64,000 bases of DNA, from positions 61,532,370 to 61,596,369 of the forward strand of contig CM049307.1 of the NCBI GenBank assembly GCA_026874595.1, in the 5' to 3' direction. The notes below the pieces were generated by a model, which worked only from the letters and a program-made list of their open reading frames with translations, had not been told where the DNA came from and ran no database searches. This DNA comes from Sipunculus nudus. Its lineage: Eukaryota > Annelida > Sipuncula > Golfingiida > Sipunculidae. Position 1 is the first letter of the stretch; each line of letters opens with the position of its first letter. The translations under genes were made by a program, and so were the position numbers. Shown here one piece after another: positions 38,101 through 48,520 of the stretch.

Positions 38101-39836
38101 TGATAAAGGAGAGATCATCTCGATACTACCAAGTCTGTGACATGACCACATATTCACAAATCTTGATTCTATGACCCTCTCCAGCATCTATTTAATGGGC
38201 ATATTATGCTCTTGTTTAATTATTTTATATACAATATGGTAAAATATATATGAAAAGTGAACATAGAACTAAATTGTTATGCTAAAGGAGGTTATTACCA
38301 CACAGCCAACAAATGAGGCAAACCACAATTAAGAGTTGATGTTCACAGATCCTTATCTCTCAGAACCTTAATAATAGCAGGCCTTGACAGCTTTAACCAG
38401 CAAATATCTAAAAATGTGGTTTGTTCCGCAGCCTCAGGATATTTACCGCAACGAAGATGGACATCTTTTGATAGGACCCTATTTATGGACCATGGAGGAC
38501 GTGGTCAATATGGGACCTTTCCTATCTATGCCAGATGCATTTATGCGCAAGGTAAGAAATTCTGGTTAAAAAAAGTCAACAGTCAAATTACATTTCAAAG
38601 TCATCAAGCATTGTGTATCAAACTTTGTTTCTATGATATTCAAGTTTAAAGCTCCTTTCACACGGGGCCTACATAGAGGTGCATATTGCTGCATACTGAG
38701 TGTGCCAAAATAATGGTTGCGTACTCACGAAAAAAGTGTTGCTATGTGCAGGATCAGCCTAGTCCCTGCATTGGTTATGCAAGGGCTGGTTTATGATGTC
38801 GTATTTCGTCAGACTGACATAGGGTAGTGTACTCTTGCTTAGGCATGGTGCACAGTAGCATAGCGTTACGTAAACTTGGGTAAAAAGTGCGAATTTATGA
38901 GTCCAGTTTTTCTTTGCTCTGTGCCAAATGTAAGGGATAAAAATAGACAGGTTTAATTTTTTGTGTCACTCTCACGTACCCCTTTGCATCCCTCAGCGTA
39001 TTACCACTTAGGCCAGCTTAGGCCAGCGTAAGTTCATTGTAGTCAGGATGCCGCACTACGCACAAGTAATACTGACTTCTGAAATTTAATTTATAAAGAT
39101 GCATTGTTTGTTGTTTCTTCATTCTATTTCTGTACACAGTGCAAAGCTATAGGTCTGAAGTTTTGCATACAGTTAGATAGAGATAAAATCTGAGAACATG
39201 CCTTAAACTAAGTCACTGTGATCCTGTTTCATGTTGCAGTTCCAGGAAAGGTAGCCTGGCCTTCTCAAATTTTTGTAGGAAACTGTTTACATGATCTGCT
39301 TTAGATTTATAAATGAAAATAAGCAATATCATCATTGCCCCTGCTTAATTGGTTTATACGAAATGTCTGAGCAATTTAATATCATTAAAAAATGATATGG
39401 TATATATATAAAAAAACTCTGTTAGTAAATTGTTTATTAAAAAGAATTTATAACATTTCAGGTAAATCTTATCACAAAGAACTTGTGAAATCATCTTGAA
39501 ACATTCAAATGGAACAGTATTCTCAAAATAATTTAAGGCATTTTCAGAGAAACCTTGTTGTTGTAATGGGAACTATATTTAGGGGATGGGGATTGAATAT
39601 GTTGCATCAGTACATTAAATGAGTTTTATCATAATATGATCTGTTTCTTTTTTATTAATTTTCAGTTCTTATCCACTTCCCCTGCCCAAGAGCCTCCAGA
39701 CTTTGAGGCCAACATGAAAGCCACCATACAGATTGTAGTATCTCACCCCATTCCTGAAGAGTCTCTTTTTCCCGACAACCAGCCTTGGGTATTCAAGAGG
39801 AATGGCCCTGACCAATGGGTTGCTGTGGAAACATGA
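29121..39836 (+). CDS. NTAN1: Protein N-terminal asparagine amidohydrolase, 10 coding exons
   Basis: NTAN1 removes the side-chain amide of an N-terminal Asn, exposed after Met removal, to give Asp. This feeds substrates into the Arg/N-degron (N-end rule) degradation pathway in cytosol and nucleus. Ten exons join with consistent phases into 915 nt (304 residues plus TGA), close to the ~310 residues of vertebrate NTAN1. Recognisable segments are MPL at the start, LLYLCQREYAV in exon 2 (the family's LLYVxQRE-type motif), GTDDATTCH in exon 3, LEVHIVGGFLDDR in exon 5, ELND and HFPKVYGI in exon 7, IGPYLWT in exon 9, and LSTSPAQEPP in exon 10. Cys70, in DDATTC, aligns with the nucleophilic cysteine of mammalian NTAN1. 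The start is fixed by MPL and by a splice acceptor immediately upstream, which implies a 5' untranslated exon. No frameshift or stop was seen in the exons. Confidence 0.96.
29512..29614 (+). CDS. NTAN1: NTAN1 coding exon 2
   Basis: Codes residues 23-56 plus one base, including LLYLCQREYAV. The acceptor is TTGTTGCAG; a second AG four bases later would break the frame. The donor is GTAAGT. A partial copy of this exon with its donor lies about 140 bp downstream. Confidence 0.93.
29685..29778 (+). pseudogene. Partial duplicate of NTAN1 exon 2 with its donor site
   Basis: This segment repeats about 94 bp of 29545-29638, covering the 3' two thirds of exon 2, its GTAAGT donor (at 29755) and some 20 bases of intron. 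The reading frame is open across the copy and several differences are synonymous. The copy lacks the exon's 5' part and natural acceptor; a poly-C plus CA-repeat tract (from about 29648) lies in front. It is most likely a dead duplicate. Use as an alternative exon would need a weak acceptor near 29689. Confidence 0.85.
30161..30226 (+). CDS. NTAN1: NTAN1 coding exon 3 (active-site exon)
   Basis: Codes residues 57-78 and contains GTDDATTCHMFVLRHS, with the predicted nucleophile Cys70. The acceptor is GTTATTTCAG and the donor is GTAGGT. Confidence 0.94.
30667..30775 (+). CDS. NTAN1: NTAN1 coding exon 4
   Basis: Codes about residues 79-114 (GSGVTAVAHLDGMETRM and onward). The acceptor is TATTTACCAG and the donor is GTAAAG. 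It aligns with the GNGATCLTHCDG region of vertebrate NTAN1. Confidence 0.92.
30870..32189 (+). mobile_element. Non-autonomous element fragment in NTAN1 intron 4 (~681-bp-core type)
   Basis: Two blocks (about 30870-31110 and 31550-31920) match the core of the element at 50773-53400, including CAGGACTGCCTAATATCAAA and ACCTTAAATTTTGCCC. The right end has the family signature, a perfect palindrome GACCCATGGGTC (32171-32182) followed by CCTTGTT. The 5' hairpin end is missing or unrecognisable. Confidence 0.75.
32490..32902 (+). mobile_element. Non-autonomous element with 3' palindrome AGGCCTGTAGGCCT
   Basis: The segment contains two diverged tandem copies about 130 bp apart (GATATATCAGCC at about 32521; AATATATCAGCC at about 32654). 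It ends in the hairpin AGGCCTGTAGGCCT (32885-32898) plus TGTT. Its last ~175 bp match 49972-50133. The left border is uncertain. Confidence 0.65.
33367..33440 (+). CDS. NTAN1: NTAN1 coding exon 5
   Basis: Codes about residues 115-139 (RLEVHIVGGFLDDRGES and onward), the most conserved strand of the family after the active site. The acceptor is TTATTTACAG and the donor is GTGAGT. Confidence 0.93.
33469..35147 (+). mobile_element. Complete non-autonomous element in NTAN1 intron 5 (337-bp core)
   Basis: It begins with a hairpin, AGCTCAGCTGACT then AGTCATCTGAGC, one mismatch in the stem. The interior consists of diverged tandem copies of about 335 bp (for example 34378 and 34712). The end is the near-palindrome GACCCACGGGTC (35129-35140) plus ACTTGTT. 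No open frame or transposase is present. A 5' hairpin, tandem core and palindrome near a fixed 3' end resemble Helentron-derived (HINE or pearl-like) elements of bivalves; that assignment is inference. Confidence 0.75.
35806..35859 (+). CDS. NTAN1: NTAN1 coding exon 6
   Basis: Codes about residues 140-157 (DILIAAEEPLHLMTYAAV). The acceptor is TTTTTTTGTAG and the donor is GTAGGT. It corresponds to the less conserved linker before ELND. Confidence 0.88.
36045..36170 (-). other. Small antisense open frame in NTAN1 intron 6, unidentified
   Basis: I do not recognise this frame of 41 codons plus stop. It begins MPLEKLQQLNDIKKS and ends in a strikingly acidic, serine-rich tail (ASDDESSDDGISYS). Its composition is unlike the AT-driven chance frames elsewhere. 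On the same strand, TATAAAA lies about 125 bp upstream (36292-36298), and CCAAT boxes in both orientations lie at about 36502, 36511, 36559 and 36592. It could be a small nested gene, a first exon, the end of a retrocopy, or chance. No splice partner is assigned. Confidence 0.3.
37305..37358 (+). CDS. NTAN1: NTAN1 coding exon 7
   Basis: Codes about residues 158-175 (ELNDELRDDVHFPKVYGI), matching the family's ELND and HFPxxYGI signature. The acceptor is TTATCCAAG and the donor is GTGAGT. Confidence 0.92.
37925..38022 (+). CDS. NTAN1: NTAN1 coding exon 8
   Basis: Codes about residues 176-208 (AVDIKTGVLHKASFKEKGP and onward), matching AVNIKT and RASFxDRGP of vertebrate NTAN1. The acceptor is TTACTGGTAG and the donor is GTTAGT; it ends in phase 0. 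Confidence 0.92.
38432..38551 (+). CDS. NTAN1: NTAN1 coding exon 9
   Basis: Codes residues 209-248 (PQDIYRNEDGHLLIGPYLWT and onward). The acceptor is TTTGTTCCGCAG; an upstream CCAG at about 38400 would add residues that do not fit the family. The donor is GTAAGA. Confidence 0.92.
39666..39836 (+). CDS. NTAN1: NTAN1 coding exon 10 and stop
   Basis: Codes residues 249-304 and the TGA stop. It begins FLSTSPAQEPPDFEANM and ends in WVAVET, matching the LSTSPLAEPPHF and LLYKKNEDGLWE regions of vertebrate NTAN1. The acceptor is TTAATTTTCAG. Several AATAAA sites follow (the first is near 41050); I cannot say which is used. Confidence 0.94.
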   Translation, partial: FLSTSPAQEPPDFEANMKATIQIVVSHPIPEESLFPDNQPWVFKRNGPDQWVAVET

Positions 39837-40284
39837 AGCCACAATCTCAAACCTCAGGTGCTTCCTTATAATGTGACTTTGTTTTGTTTTTCAGATGGTT
39901 GGAGGTTATGTTCTGACCCATGTCTGTGATTGTTTAGTTTTTTGACAGGATATCTGTAAAAGATGGAGTTTTTTTTTTATTACAGATTGATTAGTTTTTA
40001 ATGTAGGATATTTTGTAAAACTGTATATAGTTGGCACATGGTATGCAGATTGTGGTATGCAAAAAGTTTCTTTTTTTTTTTTTTGCTTCAGTTATTTTCC
40101 ACCATCCACTAACGTGGCCAATGGTATGTTGAATGTGGAAAAAGATACCCAGATAAATGGTATTCTCAGTGGAGAGTTTGATCTGCTTACTGTAGTACTG
40201 CCATACCATCTGGATTTAATCTGACAGTTTATGAAAATATTACCAAATTTCAATGGCAACCCTACTGTGGAACAGAAAATAGTA

Positions 40285-40420
40285 CGCAGAGGGTTTGGGG
40301 ATCTCTGTCAGCTTAGTGATAGAGAAATAGAGCAAACAACCAGCAATCAGAAGGTCATGGGTTCAATTCCCATATGGAGTGAACCATCTTTTCGTTGTGT
40401 TCATGTACTATCTCTCTATA
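40285..40420 (+). mobile_element. tRNA-derived SINE relic
   Basis: It contains an A-box-like segment (CTGTCAGCTTAGTGATAGAG, about 40305-40324) and a near-consensus B box (GGGTTCAATTCCC, 40359-40371) with the spacing of a tRNA gene. The acceptor stem does not pair well and an insertion separates the boxes, so it is not a functional tRNA gene. The sequence downstream (CCATCTTTTCGTTGTGTTC) is probably the SINE body. Confidence 0.6.
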
Positions 40421-41814
40421 CCATGAAACAGCATGACTATTCATATATCTCCCTGGATTAAAAATATGGTGGCCTAGTTTGTGAAATGATAGGTAGAATT
40501 GTTTCTGTACCTCTTATAGAGTGTTAAGCTTCCAGTTAACTTTAATTTGCTGATATAGACAAGAATGTTGTATTTTTTATGGCCCAAGGGCTGTGAAATT
40601 TTATTTTCTGTTTGAAAAAGACTTATAAAAATTACTTTGCATGTGTGTATTCAGCTCAGTGTGATTCTTCTAATTTTAGACCGTAACTTAAACTTCAAAA
40701 CTTAAAATTTAACCACTTATGCTTGATAAGAGAGAAATGGCTGTGATCTGTCAGTAACCCTCATGAAATGTCATGGCTGATCTGTAAATGTGAAACGCAT
40801 AAATATAATATTACAACCAGCAGTACTTAGAATTACAGCCCTTATATGCAGTGCTTTCAGGGGCATCAATATAGGGGGGAGTATATATCCCCCAACTTTC
40901 TAGCAAATTGGGAGGGGCAGGGTGGGGGTGGATGAATGTAATCACCCCCCCCCCCCCCAATTCCAGCTCTTCAGAAAATAACATTAAAATATTGGAAATT
41001 TAAATAATTAGAAGTTAATATGAAATATGTAATTAATAGGAAATATACAAATAAATAGAATGGTAGACTGGCTCCCTTGTTGCCTTTCATATGTATATTT
41101 TAAGTGACCTCAGCCATACATCATACACATCATATTTATAAGTTTATTAAAATAATGCCCAAACCTACTTCTTTGTATTCCCCCTACCCCCCCCCCCCCT
41201 TATCCCCCCCCCCCCCCCCCCCCCGCCCCCTTGAAGTTAAATTGCCACCACATAATGCATTTTATGGCTTGTGTGTATCAGATCAAAAATGTTTGGAAAC
41301 TCTTTTTTCTTTATTATTTTTGTTCAGTCAAACAAGTTGAGGAAAAATAAAGGTTAAATTCCCAGAAACTTTTCTTTTATATTCTGATATTTCATTTTAT
41401 TTTTACTGATATTATTTTATTTATTAATTTTACCTTTGATATTACCATGTGGTTTCTTCAGGTTTTATTCCCTAATGGTTTGGTTACATTATTCATTGAG
41501 GGTTCTGTTTGATAAAGCCCTTAAAGTAATAATATGATTAACCTTTGGTATTGGTTTTCATATAAATAAATATTTCACACAAGAAAATTAGTCAGATTTT
41601 ATATATTTAAGCTGTAATTTACATTTGTTTGATCAATTTGTTCAGAGAAAATATGTATATATGTATCATGGGAGGTCATAAGTTCCATTCAATGAATATC
41701 TGTTTTTATCACCATTCCTAAACACCCATATATTTACAGTACTTATTGTTAATAAGTATTTATAAAAGTTCTCCAGATGTGTACACATTAATTGAGGAAA
41801 CAATAATTGTAATA

Positions 41815-41989
41815 CAGTTAAACCTCGATATTATGACCACCAACAGGACCTCGATGAAGTGGTCGTATTTTTGAGGTGGTCTTCTCAGGGAGGTTTATAT
41901 AAAGAGTAAAAAAATCTGGAATGTAAATGAATGGTCATTTTTTTTAAGTGGTTGCTAAACTGAGGTGGTTGTTAGGCGGTGTTTTACTG
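41815..41989. mobile_element. Small MITE with TA target duplication
   Basis: The 175-bp unit is bounded by CAGTTAAACCTCG and, inverted, GGTGTTTTACTG, and is flanked by TA on both sides. The termini resemble CAGTNAAACCTCG-type pogo/Tigger-like MITEs; the interior is AT-rich and non-coding. Confidence 0.65.
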
Positions 41990-43313
41990 TATATGTCATC
42001 TGTATGATGTGCAGCAACTTGTTAAAATAATATTTTTACCATTCTAGGTGTTTCACTGAGAGACTCATTTTATGTATGTGCTTATGTAGTGTATATTTGT
42101 TATCAGTATGTTTGTTATAGACTTCTCATATGTGTCATTCACAGAGAGCTGGCTCCTCTCAGTATCAAGGATACATGATATAAATATTTTTCATGAAATT
42201 ATGGAGAGTCATTGTAACAGTTATCAAGTAACAAGATTAACTGTTATCATTTGTATATAACTGAACCTGTTTTGCAGCACCAATTTTTAACTAGAAGATG
42301 ATAGTTAAATATTATTATTTTATGGTTATTTTCAGTATATGTATTGCACTACAAAGTGGTGATAAGACGTAATTCATAGTATGTGGATCATTGGTGGGTT
42401 AAGTTACCTGTAATTATGGTAACATAAGTTCCATTTGACAAATGGTGATATATCTAATTATCTATATATTACACACAATAATTAAATCAAAATTCATGTT
42501 TGAATTGAAGTTAATTTTCCAAAAAAATGCCAGGCTTTGGTTCAAATGCAATTGCATTTGTATTTGAATCCAGAGTTACAAGAAACTTGCATTTAAATAC
42601 AAAGCTGAAAAAAAAATTTAATGTTCAAATGCTAATGCGAATTTGGTCCTGAGATATTATCTCAGAAAAGTGACCTCATAAAATTTTACATTAAGAACTT
42701 TGTAATAATGTTTGATCATATATTTCACTGGTTTAGTGTTGGATTTGACCCAACCCTTAAAATCACCCGATTCTTTTTCTCATTAGTGTGAATTTTCCCA
42801 TTGTGTTCACCAATAACTTTTTTCTACAAATTATTGTAATTTTCAATCATTGAGAATCAAGAGTGATAAATAAAACCTTGTTAAAACTAACATGCTCTTT
42901 CTTCATGTATCTCTGGTAAAACACTATTCTCAATGTTTACGGTGTGACAAAAATATGCCCGCTTGTCTCTGTTTCATAATTTTCAATTTTATGTACATCA
43001 TAATAATAATAATAATAATAATAAGTAAATAACTGAAAATGTCCTGTATTGGACAAGCCTGATTTTAAAGAGTATCCATTAAAGTTGATTTCAAATACTC
43101 CTTCCTTTTCTTTATTATCATCAGTGTGACCTTATATATATATATATATCATTTGGATATGGGCAGCTCTTTTGTAGAAAATGTACCTCAGATGTATAAA
43201 TCTACAATGTATACCGGAATCATGGTTATGTTGTTGATGCATGGGACTGCATGAAGTACTCTCTAATTGGATGTTTGTGTGAGTAACTGTTAGGTTTTAT
43301 TACGTAAACATAA

Positions 43314-43472
43314 TTGTGAGCTGTTTCTGTATTAATGAGAATTTTCTCTGTTAAAGTTTATACGCCAGAGTAAGCCAACCGAAAATTTTCCCTTATTGGG
43401 CCTATTATCGCCCATCCCGCCTCGATCCCGTGTATCTAGGTCACACTTCTGCTACCTGTAATCACATTTTTC
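43314..43472 (+). repeat. DIRS left inverted terminal repeat
   Basis: About 159 bp, from TTGTGAGCTG to ATCACATTTTTC; the reverse complement lies at 48679-48837 with few differences. The element extends a further ~21 bp outward (from GGTTTTATTACG at 43293). Confidence 0.9.
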
Positions 43473-43590
43473 TTCTGGCGTCAGCCATGATGGACGTGTG
43501 ATCCCGCGCTGCGAGATTCGTCCACTGTTGGGTTTGTACGGTCGAGTTTGCCAACTGACTGTAAGTTGTGTTTCTTTTCCCTTGCCTGAC

Positions 43591-45600
43591 ATGGAGAACC
43601 CCACTTACTGTGTCTCTTGTGGTTCAGTAATCCCGGTTTGGGATTCCCACCCCACTTGTTTCCATTGCCGCACCAACAATGACTCCTTCCGTGGTCCGGT
43701 GGATCCTTGTTTTTATTGCCAAACCTGGACTTCAGACAAGTGGGCTTTGTTCCAGGATTGGACTCATTCCCCTGTAGTTGGGGGTTCCCCCTCCACGATT
43801 CCTTTGTCTGGCCCTGTGGTTGTCTCCGGGGGGGGAGGGGGGGGGGGAGCCTACCCTGGGTGACCGCAACACGGCCGTGTTGCATTCCCCGTCCGTTCCC
43901 GCCGGTCCTGTTTCCTCACCAGTAGTTTTGACAGTTAGGTCGTTGCTTTCTCATACCTGCAAACAGAAATCTTCCCCCGTTCCTGCGGCCTCCCGTTCTG
44001 CTTATTCCATATTATATAAATTGTCTCGTTTTTGCTCGTCACTTATGTCGGATCTAGACGATTCGTCTAGACCCGAATCCGTCCGCCCGGCGCCCTCACC
44101 GGCGCCCCCGGTGCTTTCAACCCGGCCGTTATCTTCGCCCCCGGCTCCTCGCCGGCTTCCTTCCTTATCCCCGGGGCCGGCCGGGGCCGTCCCGCTGGTT
44201 CGCCCGGACCTTCCTGGTGTGCAGGTAAGTGCGTCAGTCCCTCTTGCCTCCGTTTCGGTGAAGCCGGCCTCACCTCTGGTTACTCCGTCTGCCGCCGTTC
44301 CTGCCCGGCCGGCCGGCTCTTTATTTCAGTTACCCTCTGCTGTGCAGCCTGCGGCTCCGGTTCCTGTGCCTTCCCGGATGGTCCCTGCTGCTGCCCGATC
44401 CCCTGCTTCCTGTTTCCAGCCTCCTGTCGTTCCGGCTTAGCGGGTCTCTCTGGATCCCCCTTCCCGGGTTCTCCAGCATCCCCGTCTTCTCATTCTGCGG
44501 ATCCCCCCTGGCACAAGATCAGTGGTCGGAGATCGTGCTGCAACGCCAGGCTTGGCGTACGCGCAAATCTGCGCTTCTGGACCTCGTGGCTACCTCCACC
44601 CAGGAGGCCCACCCTAGTGGTCCAAAGTGCCGTAGGTTACAACCTCGGTCTTCCTCGGCGTCGGCGGCCGGTTCATATTTGAATCCTGCCGCCCTTCAAT
44701 CGCCCTCCTCCGCGCCCGCTGTGTGTATGGAATTTACAGACCACACGGTGGATCTCTTACGTGAGCACCACGCTGTGGTCTCGGGGTCTCTACTACTACT
44801 GGGGCCCCGCTTCCGCCGGGTTCTGATAAACCATGGTCCCCCGGTACCCTCTGGAATTCACGTGGGTACCGGGCTACCTGCTTTGATCGCCTGCTACCTT
44901 TTCCTGATCACCCAGATATTCCATCTGCTCTGATGTGGCTCAAGTCCGGCCTTGAACAGCCTTTCGCGGACGGTAAGTCTTTATTTCCATCGTCTGTCCA
45001 GTTTTACGATTGTCACCTGTCGGATCTGGAGGGGCTCGGCCGGCAAGCGGCCGGTATGGTTAACGACTTGCAGGCTGTTACTAGCCTGCTCGCCGTATCT
45101 CTGGACTCGCTCACGCTTAACGACATCTGGCAGGCTTCTGCCGATACTTGCGCTGAGTTGCAACAGGTCGTTTGGCGCCTGGTTGAAAATTGTATCTTGT
45201 TACGCCGCACGGCTTGCATTCAGTCCTTAAAGCACTTAAAGCCGGAGCTTACTCAGGTGGAGTTGACCGAGCTGTATTCTCAGCCTTTTACCAGTTCCTT
45301 GCTGTTTGGCGGCCATTTATGGCCTCTTTTTGAACGCGCCTTGGAGCGCTCGGATCGTCAGGCCCGCCTCCGCTCGGCCTCTATTTCGCCTTGGCCGTCC
45401 TTCCGCGTCCCGCGCCCTCGGCCTTCGGTTGCGGCTCCTGCTCCGCTGCGTCGCGCTCCTGCTCCGTCTTCTCGTCCTTCCGGCTGTTCCTGCCGTTCTC
45501 AGCCTTTTCGTGGTCGTTCCTCCAAACGAGGTTCAACCAAGAAATTACTCATTCGTTCCGGTCGGCGCTCGTCTAAGCGCCCATTTTCCCGCGTGGGCGG
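43591..45600 (+). pseudogene. DIRS gag-like region (broken)
   Basis: The first frame starts at 43591 (MENPTYCVSCG). It carries cysteine/histidine pairs (CVSCG, HPTCFHC, CFYC) in the style of DIRS gag-like N termini, which suggests a zinc-binding segment. It runs into a G-rich tract (43829-43850) where the frame changes. A long proline/serine/alanine-rich segment follows in another frame (to about 44440), then helical segments in two further frames (44535-44933 and 44933-45600). The latter ends in an arginine/serine-rich tail typical of nucleic-acid binding. At least three frame changes separate these parts. Confidence 0.75.
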
Positions 45601-47062
45601 GTATCACCTCACATCAGTTAATTCTCAGCACCATAAAGTTCGGGTTCCGTCTTATGTTTTTGCACGCACCTCCCGTCACCCTGCACCCGTTCTTCACTCC
45701 GCCTCAGTCCGATCCCGCCAAGTGCCTCGCATTGGAGGAGGCCATTCAATCTATGATAGACAAACGGGCGATTTTCGAGGTTTCCCCGTCCACCGTGGGG
45801 TTTTACTCTCGACTTTTTCTTGTTCCCAAACCGCACGGGCGCTGGCGCCCCATCATAGACCTGAAGCGTCTCAATTCGTTCATCCGTCAGCCCCCGTTTC
45901 GGATGTTCAATATCCATGCTGTGCTCCACATTGTTCGGAGGATGGATTGGGCGTTCAAAATCGACCTTACGGATGCATACTTTCACGTTCCAATCCATCC
46001 ATCGTCTCAACCGTTTCTTCGCTTCGCATATCAGAACCGCGTTTTTCAATTCCAGGCCCTCCTGTTCGGGATCAACGCGGCCCCCTGGATTTTTACCATG
46101 CTGGTTCATACAGTCACGCGATATCTCCGTTTCCATGGCATTTCTGTGCTCCCTTATCTGGACGATTGGCTTGTCCATGCGGCCGATCGCTCCCTATTAC
46201 TGTCTCATCCTTGGCTTTCTCGTCAATGCGGAGAAATCTCTTCTCACTCCCACCCAGTCCCTCCAATTTCTGGGTGTCACGCTCGATTTTGCGTCCGGCA
46301 CAGAGTCGCTCCCGCGAGATTTTGCTCTCAAGCACCGCCGGCAGATTTGTTTATTTCTCACGCTGCACCGTGTCACTCTCGCACGGCGGCTTCTCTCCAC
46401 GGCGCTCTCAACTGGGCCGCGTCTTTTATCCCGTTCGGCTGACAGTACCTGCGTCCCATTCAGTCTCTCCTGCGCCGTCACGGCCTTCTCCGTTTTACCT
46501 CGGTTCGTCCTACGGTCCTCCCGTTTCGGCTCACCTGGAGGTCCCTTCGTCCCTGGCTGGACCTTCCATTTCTCCTGCGCGGCGTTCCTTTTTCCCAAGA
46601 TGTCGATTGCACCATCTATACCGATGCGTCTCTCCTCGGTTGGGGGGCCCATCTTGCCGATCTTCGCACTTAGGGATATGGTCCCCGTCGGAACGTCTGC
46701 TCCATATCAATATCCTCGAACTGCGTGCCGTCCGTCGCGCGATCTCCCGCTGTTCCCCCCGCTTGATCGGCCTTCACATTCTCGTCTGGACCGACAATAC
46801 CAAGGTTGTGGCATTTATCAACAGGCAGGGCGGTACTTGGTCTCCCTCTCTCATGCAGGAGACCTACCTTTTGTTCTATCTATGCATCTCTCTCCGGGCA
46901 TCGGTTCGTGCGTCACATCTTCCGGGCATGACGAACATCCTCGCGGACGCCCTTTCCCGTTGTCCTGCATCTCCTCCTCCCCTGATGCTCCTTCCGCTCC
47001 CGGTTGTTCGGAGTGTTTTTGCTCGCCTGGGGCGGCCAGAATTTGATCTGTTCGATTTTCCG
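45561..47062 (+). pseudogene. DIRS reverse transcriptase and RNase H (broken)
   Basis: Reverse transcriptase is readable from 45561. It has SRLFLVPKPHGRWRPIIDLK, a catalytic aspartate in KIDLTDAYFHV, and the YLDD box at 46155-46166 (VLPYLDDWLV). Shortly after YLDD the frame shifts (FLVNAEKSLL), then shifts back (LHGALNWAASF) and meets a stop. RNase H follows with YTDASLLGWGAHLA in one frame, and NILELRAV, VWTDNTKVV and LADALSRC in another. It ends at RPEFDLF, a segment conserved after RNase H in DIRS elements, just before a C-run (about 47063-47077). In a living element this copies the genomic RNA in the nucleus or cytoplasm. Confidence 0.9.
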
Positions 47063-47091
47063 CCCCCCCCCCCCCCGTTCTCATACCTACC

Positions 47092-48469
47092 GTGACGCGT
47101 CTACCTCACCATCGCAACCGTCTCCCCGACACGCCACCATCAGGGTGGTCTCACCGGTTTCTCTTTGCGTTTCCGGCACCTCATCTCATCCGCCGTGTCC
47201 TTCTCCGCTTGTCCCGCGCGGACCAGACGACCCTCCTCATACTACCGTTTCATCCTGCGGCTCCCTGGTTACCTCTGTGGCCCGCTGCTCTCTCGCCCCC
47301 CGCTTCTACTACCGCTCCGCCTTGCACTCCGGTCGTTACCTCGAGCGCGTCGCCCATTTCGGTCGTGCCCTCTATGCGCATGCGTGCTCTCCTCGGACAC
47401 CTCAAGGATCAGGGCATTTCAAGTCCGGCTGCTCTCCTTGCCTCGGCTCCCCGTCGCCGTTCTTCGGACCGCATCTATGACTCCCGGTGGCGTCTCTTTA
47501 CCGAGTGGGCGTCTTCCCGTGGAATCTCCCCATTAGATCCGTCGCTTGCGGCGGTTTTGGACTTTTTTGTGTTCTTACTGCAGGATAAACATTTATCCTA
47601 TCCCTCTCTGTGTGGCTATCGGGCCGCCCTGCTGTCTGTGCTCCGTCCGCTGGGTCACGATCGTGTCCTTCATCATCCGTTGGTGTCGGATTTTCTCAAG
47701 GGGGTTCATGCCCGTGCGTCTCGTCCTAGGTATGTTGCGCCTTCCTGGCGCCTGGATGTCGTCTTACGTCACCTCCGGGAACCCCCTTATGAGCCACTGC
47801 GTTCAGCCCATCTTCTCCATTTATCTAGGAAAACGGTTTTCCTCCTCGCTCTTGCCTCTGCCGGTCGCCGCTCTGAGCTTCATGCCCTCGTGGCTGATTC
47901 GAAATTCACGCAAATTGCGGCCACCCTACATTTTCCTCCGGATTTTTATAGAAAGAACCAAAATTTCGATGATCCTCCGTCTGCTTGGCACGTTCCGGCC
48001 CTCCCTAACGGTCAGTACCGTAATGGGGCTACCAATTACCGGGGGGGGGGGGGGGGGGGGGGGGCGCAAGAAGTTGTTTATTTCTACCAAAGTCACCACT
48101 TCCAATAAGGAGATTAGCCCTATCACCATTACTGCGTGGCTCAAAGCTACTATCGTCGCCGCCTATGAATCAGCTTCTCCATCCACCTTAGAACAACTTC
48201 ACATCAAGGCTCATGACATTCGAGCTCTTTCTACTTCCTTGGGCCATTTCTCCGGGATCTCATCCAATCAATTGGTCAAGAAGGGCTACTGGAAATCCCC
48301 ATCTACGTTCCCACGCTTTTATATAAAGGATGTTCAGCTCCAGGCTTCGGGCCTTTACTCCCTGGGCCCTGTGATAGCGGCGGGTGAGGTCCTCCAATTT
48401 TCCAGGCCGTCTTCTTCCTCTCCGTCTGTTCCACCGCCGACGTCGTCTGCTGCGCCGTCCCAGCACTGA
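47092..48469 (+). pseudogene. DIRS tyrosine recombinase (broken by a G-tract)
   Basis: The N-terminal SAM-like region (RWRLFTEWASSRGIS, then FFVFLLQDKHLSYPSLCGYR) is followed by the first catalytic arginine in LASAGRRSELHAL (about 47866). The frame is lost at a long G-run (48041-48064). The C-terminal part resumes in the next frame with HxxR (HDIRAL, 48212-48223) and the catalytic tyrosine in STFPRFYIKD (codon 48320-48322). All tyrosine-recombinase residues that I can check are present, so the only visible lesion is the homopolymer. In an active element it would integrate the circular DNA. Confidence 0.9.
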
Positions 48470-48520
48470 GATTCTCCTCGTTCCATCGTTACAGGTAGGT
48501 GCTCCCTCCCCAAGTTCTTT

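Larger units (their letters stand above)
39837..43292. other. 3' flank of NTAN1
   Basis: No gene is recognised. The region holds the probable 3' untranslated sequence, a SINE relic, a MITE, poly-C runs (40946-40959; 41180-41224), an AAT microsatellite (about 42998-43023) and a TA microsatellite (about 43134-43150). Confidence 0.6.

Noticed and set aside
38384..38431. Alternative NTAN1 exon 9 start at the upstream CCAG (about 38400)
   Set aside because: It would add residues that do not fit the family, while the acceptor at 38431 gives a clean phase-0 join.
40291..40385. tRNA gene
   Set aside because: The internal promoter boxes are good but the acceptor stem does not pair and an insertion separates the boxes; a SINE relic fits better.
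43481..43885. Minus-strand frame of 134 codons over the DIRS gag start
   Set aside because: It is antisense to the recognisable gag-like frame and low in complexity; a shadow of GC-rich coding sequence.
45618..46652. Minus-strand frames over the DIRS reverse transcriptase
   Set aside because: They mirror the GC-rich plus-strand domain, which has the catalytic motifs; no independent protein features.
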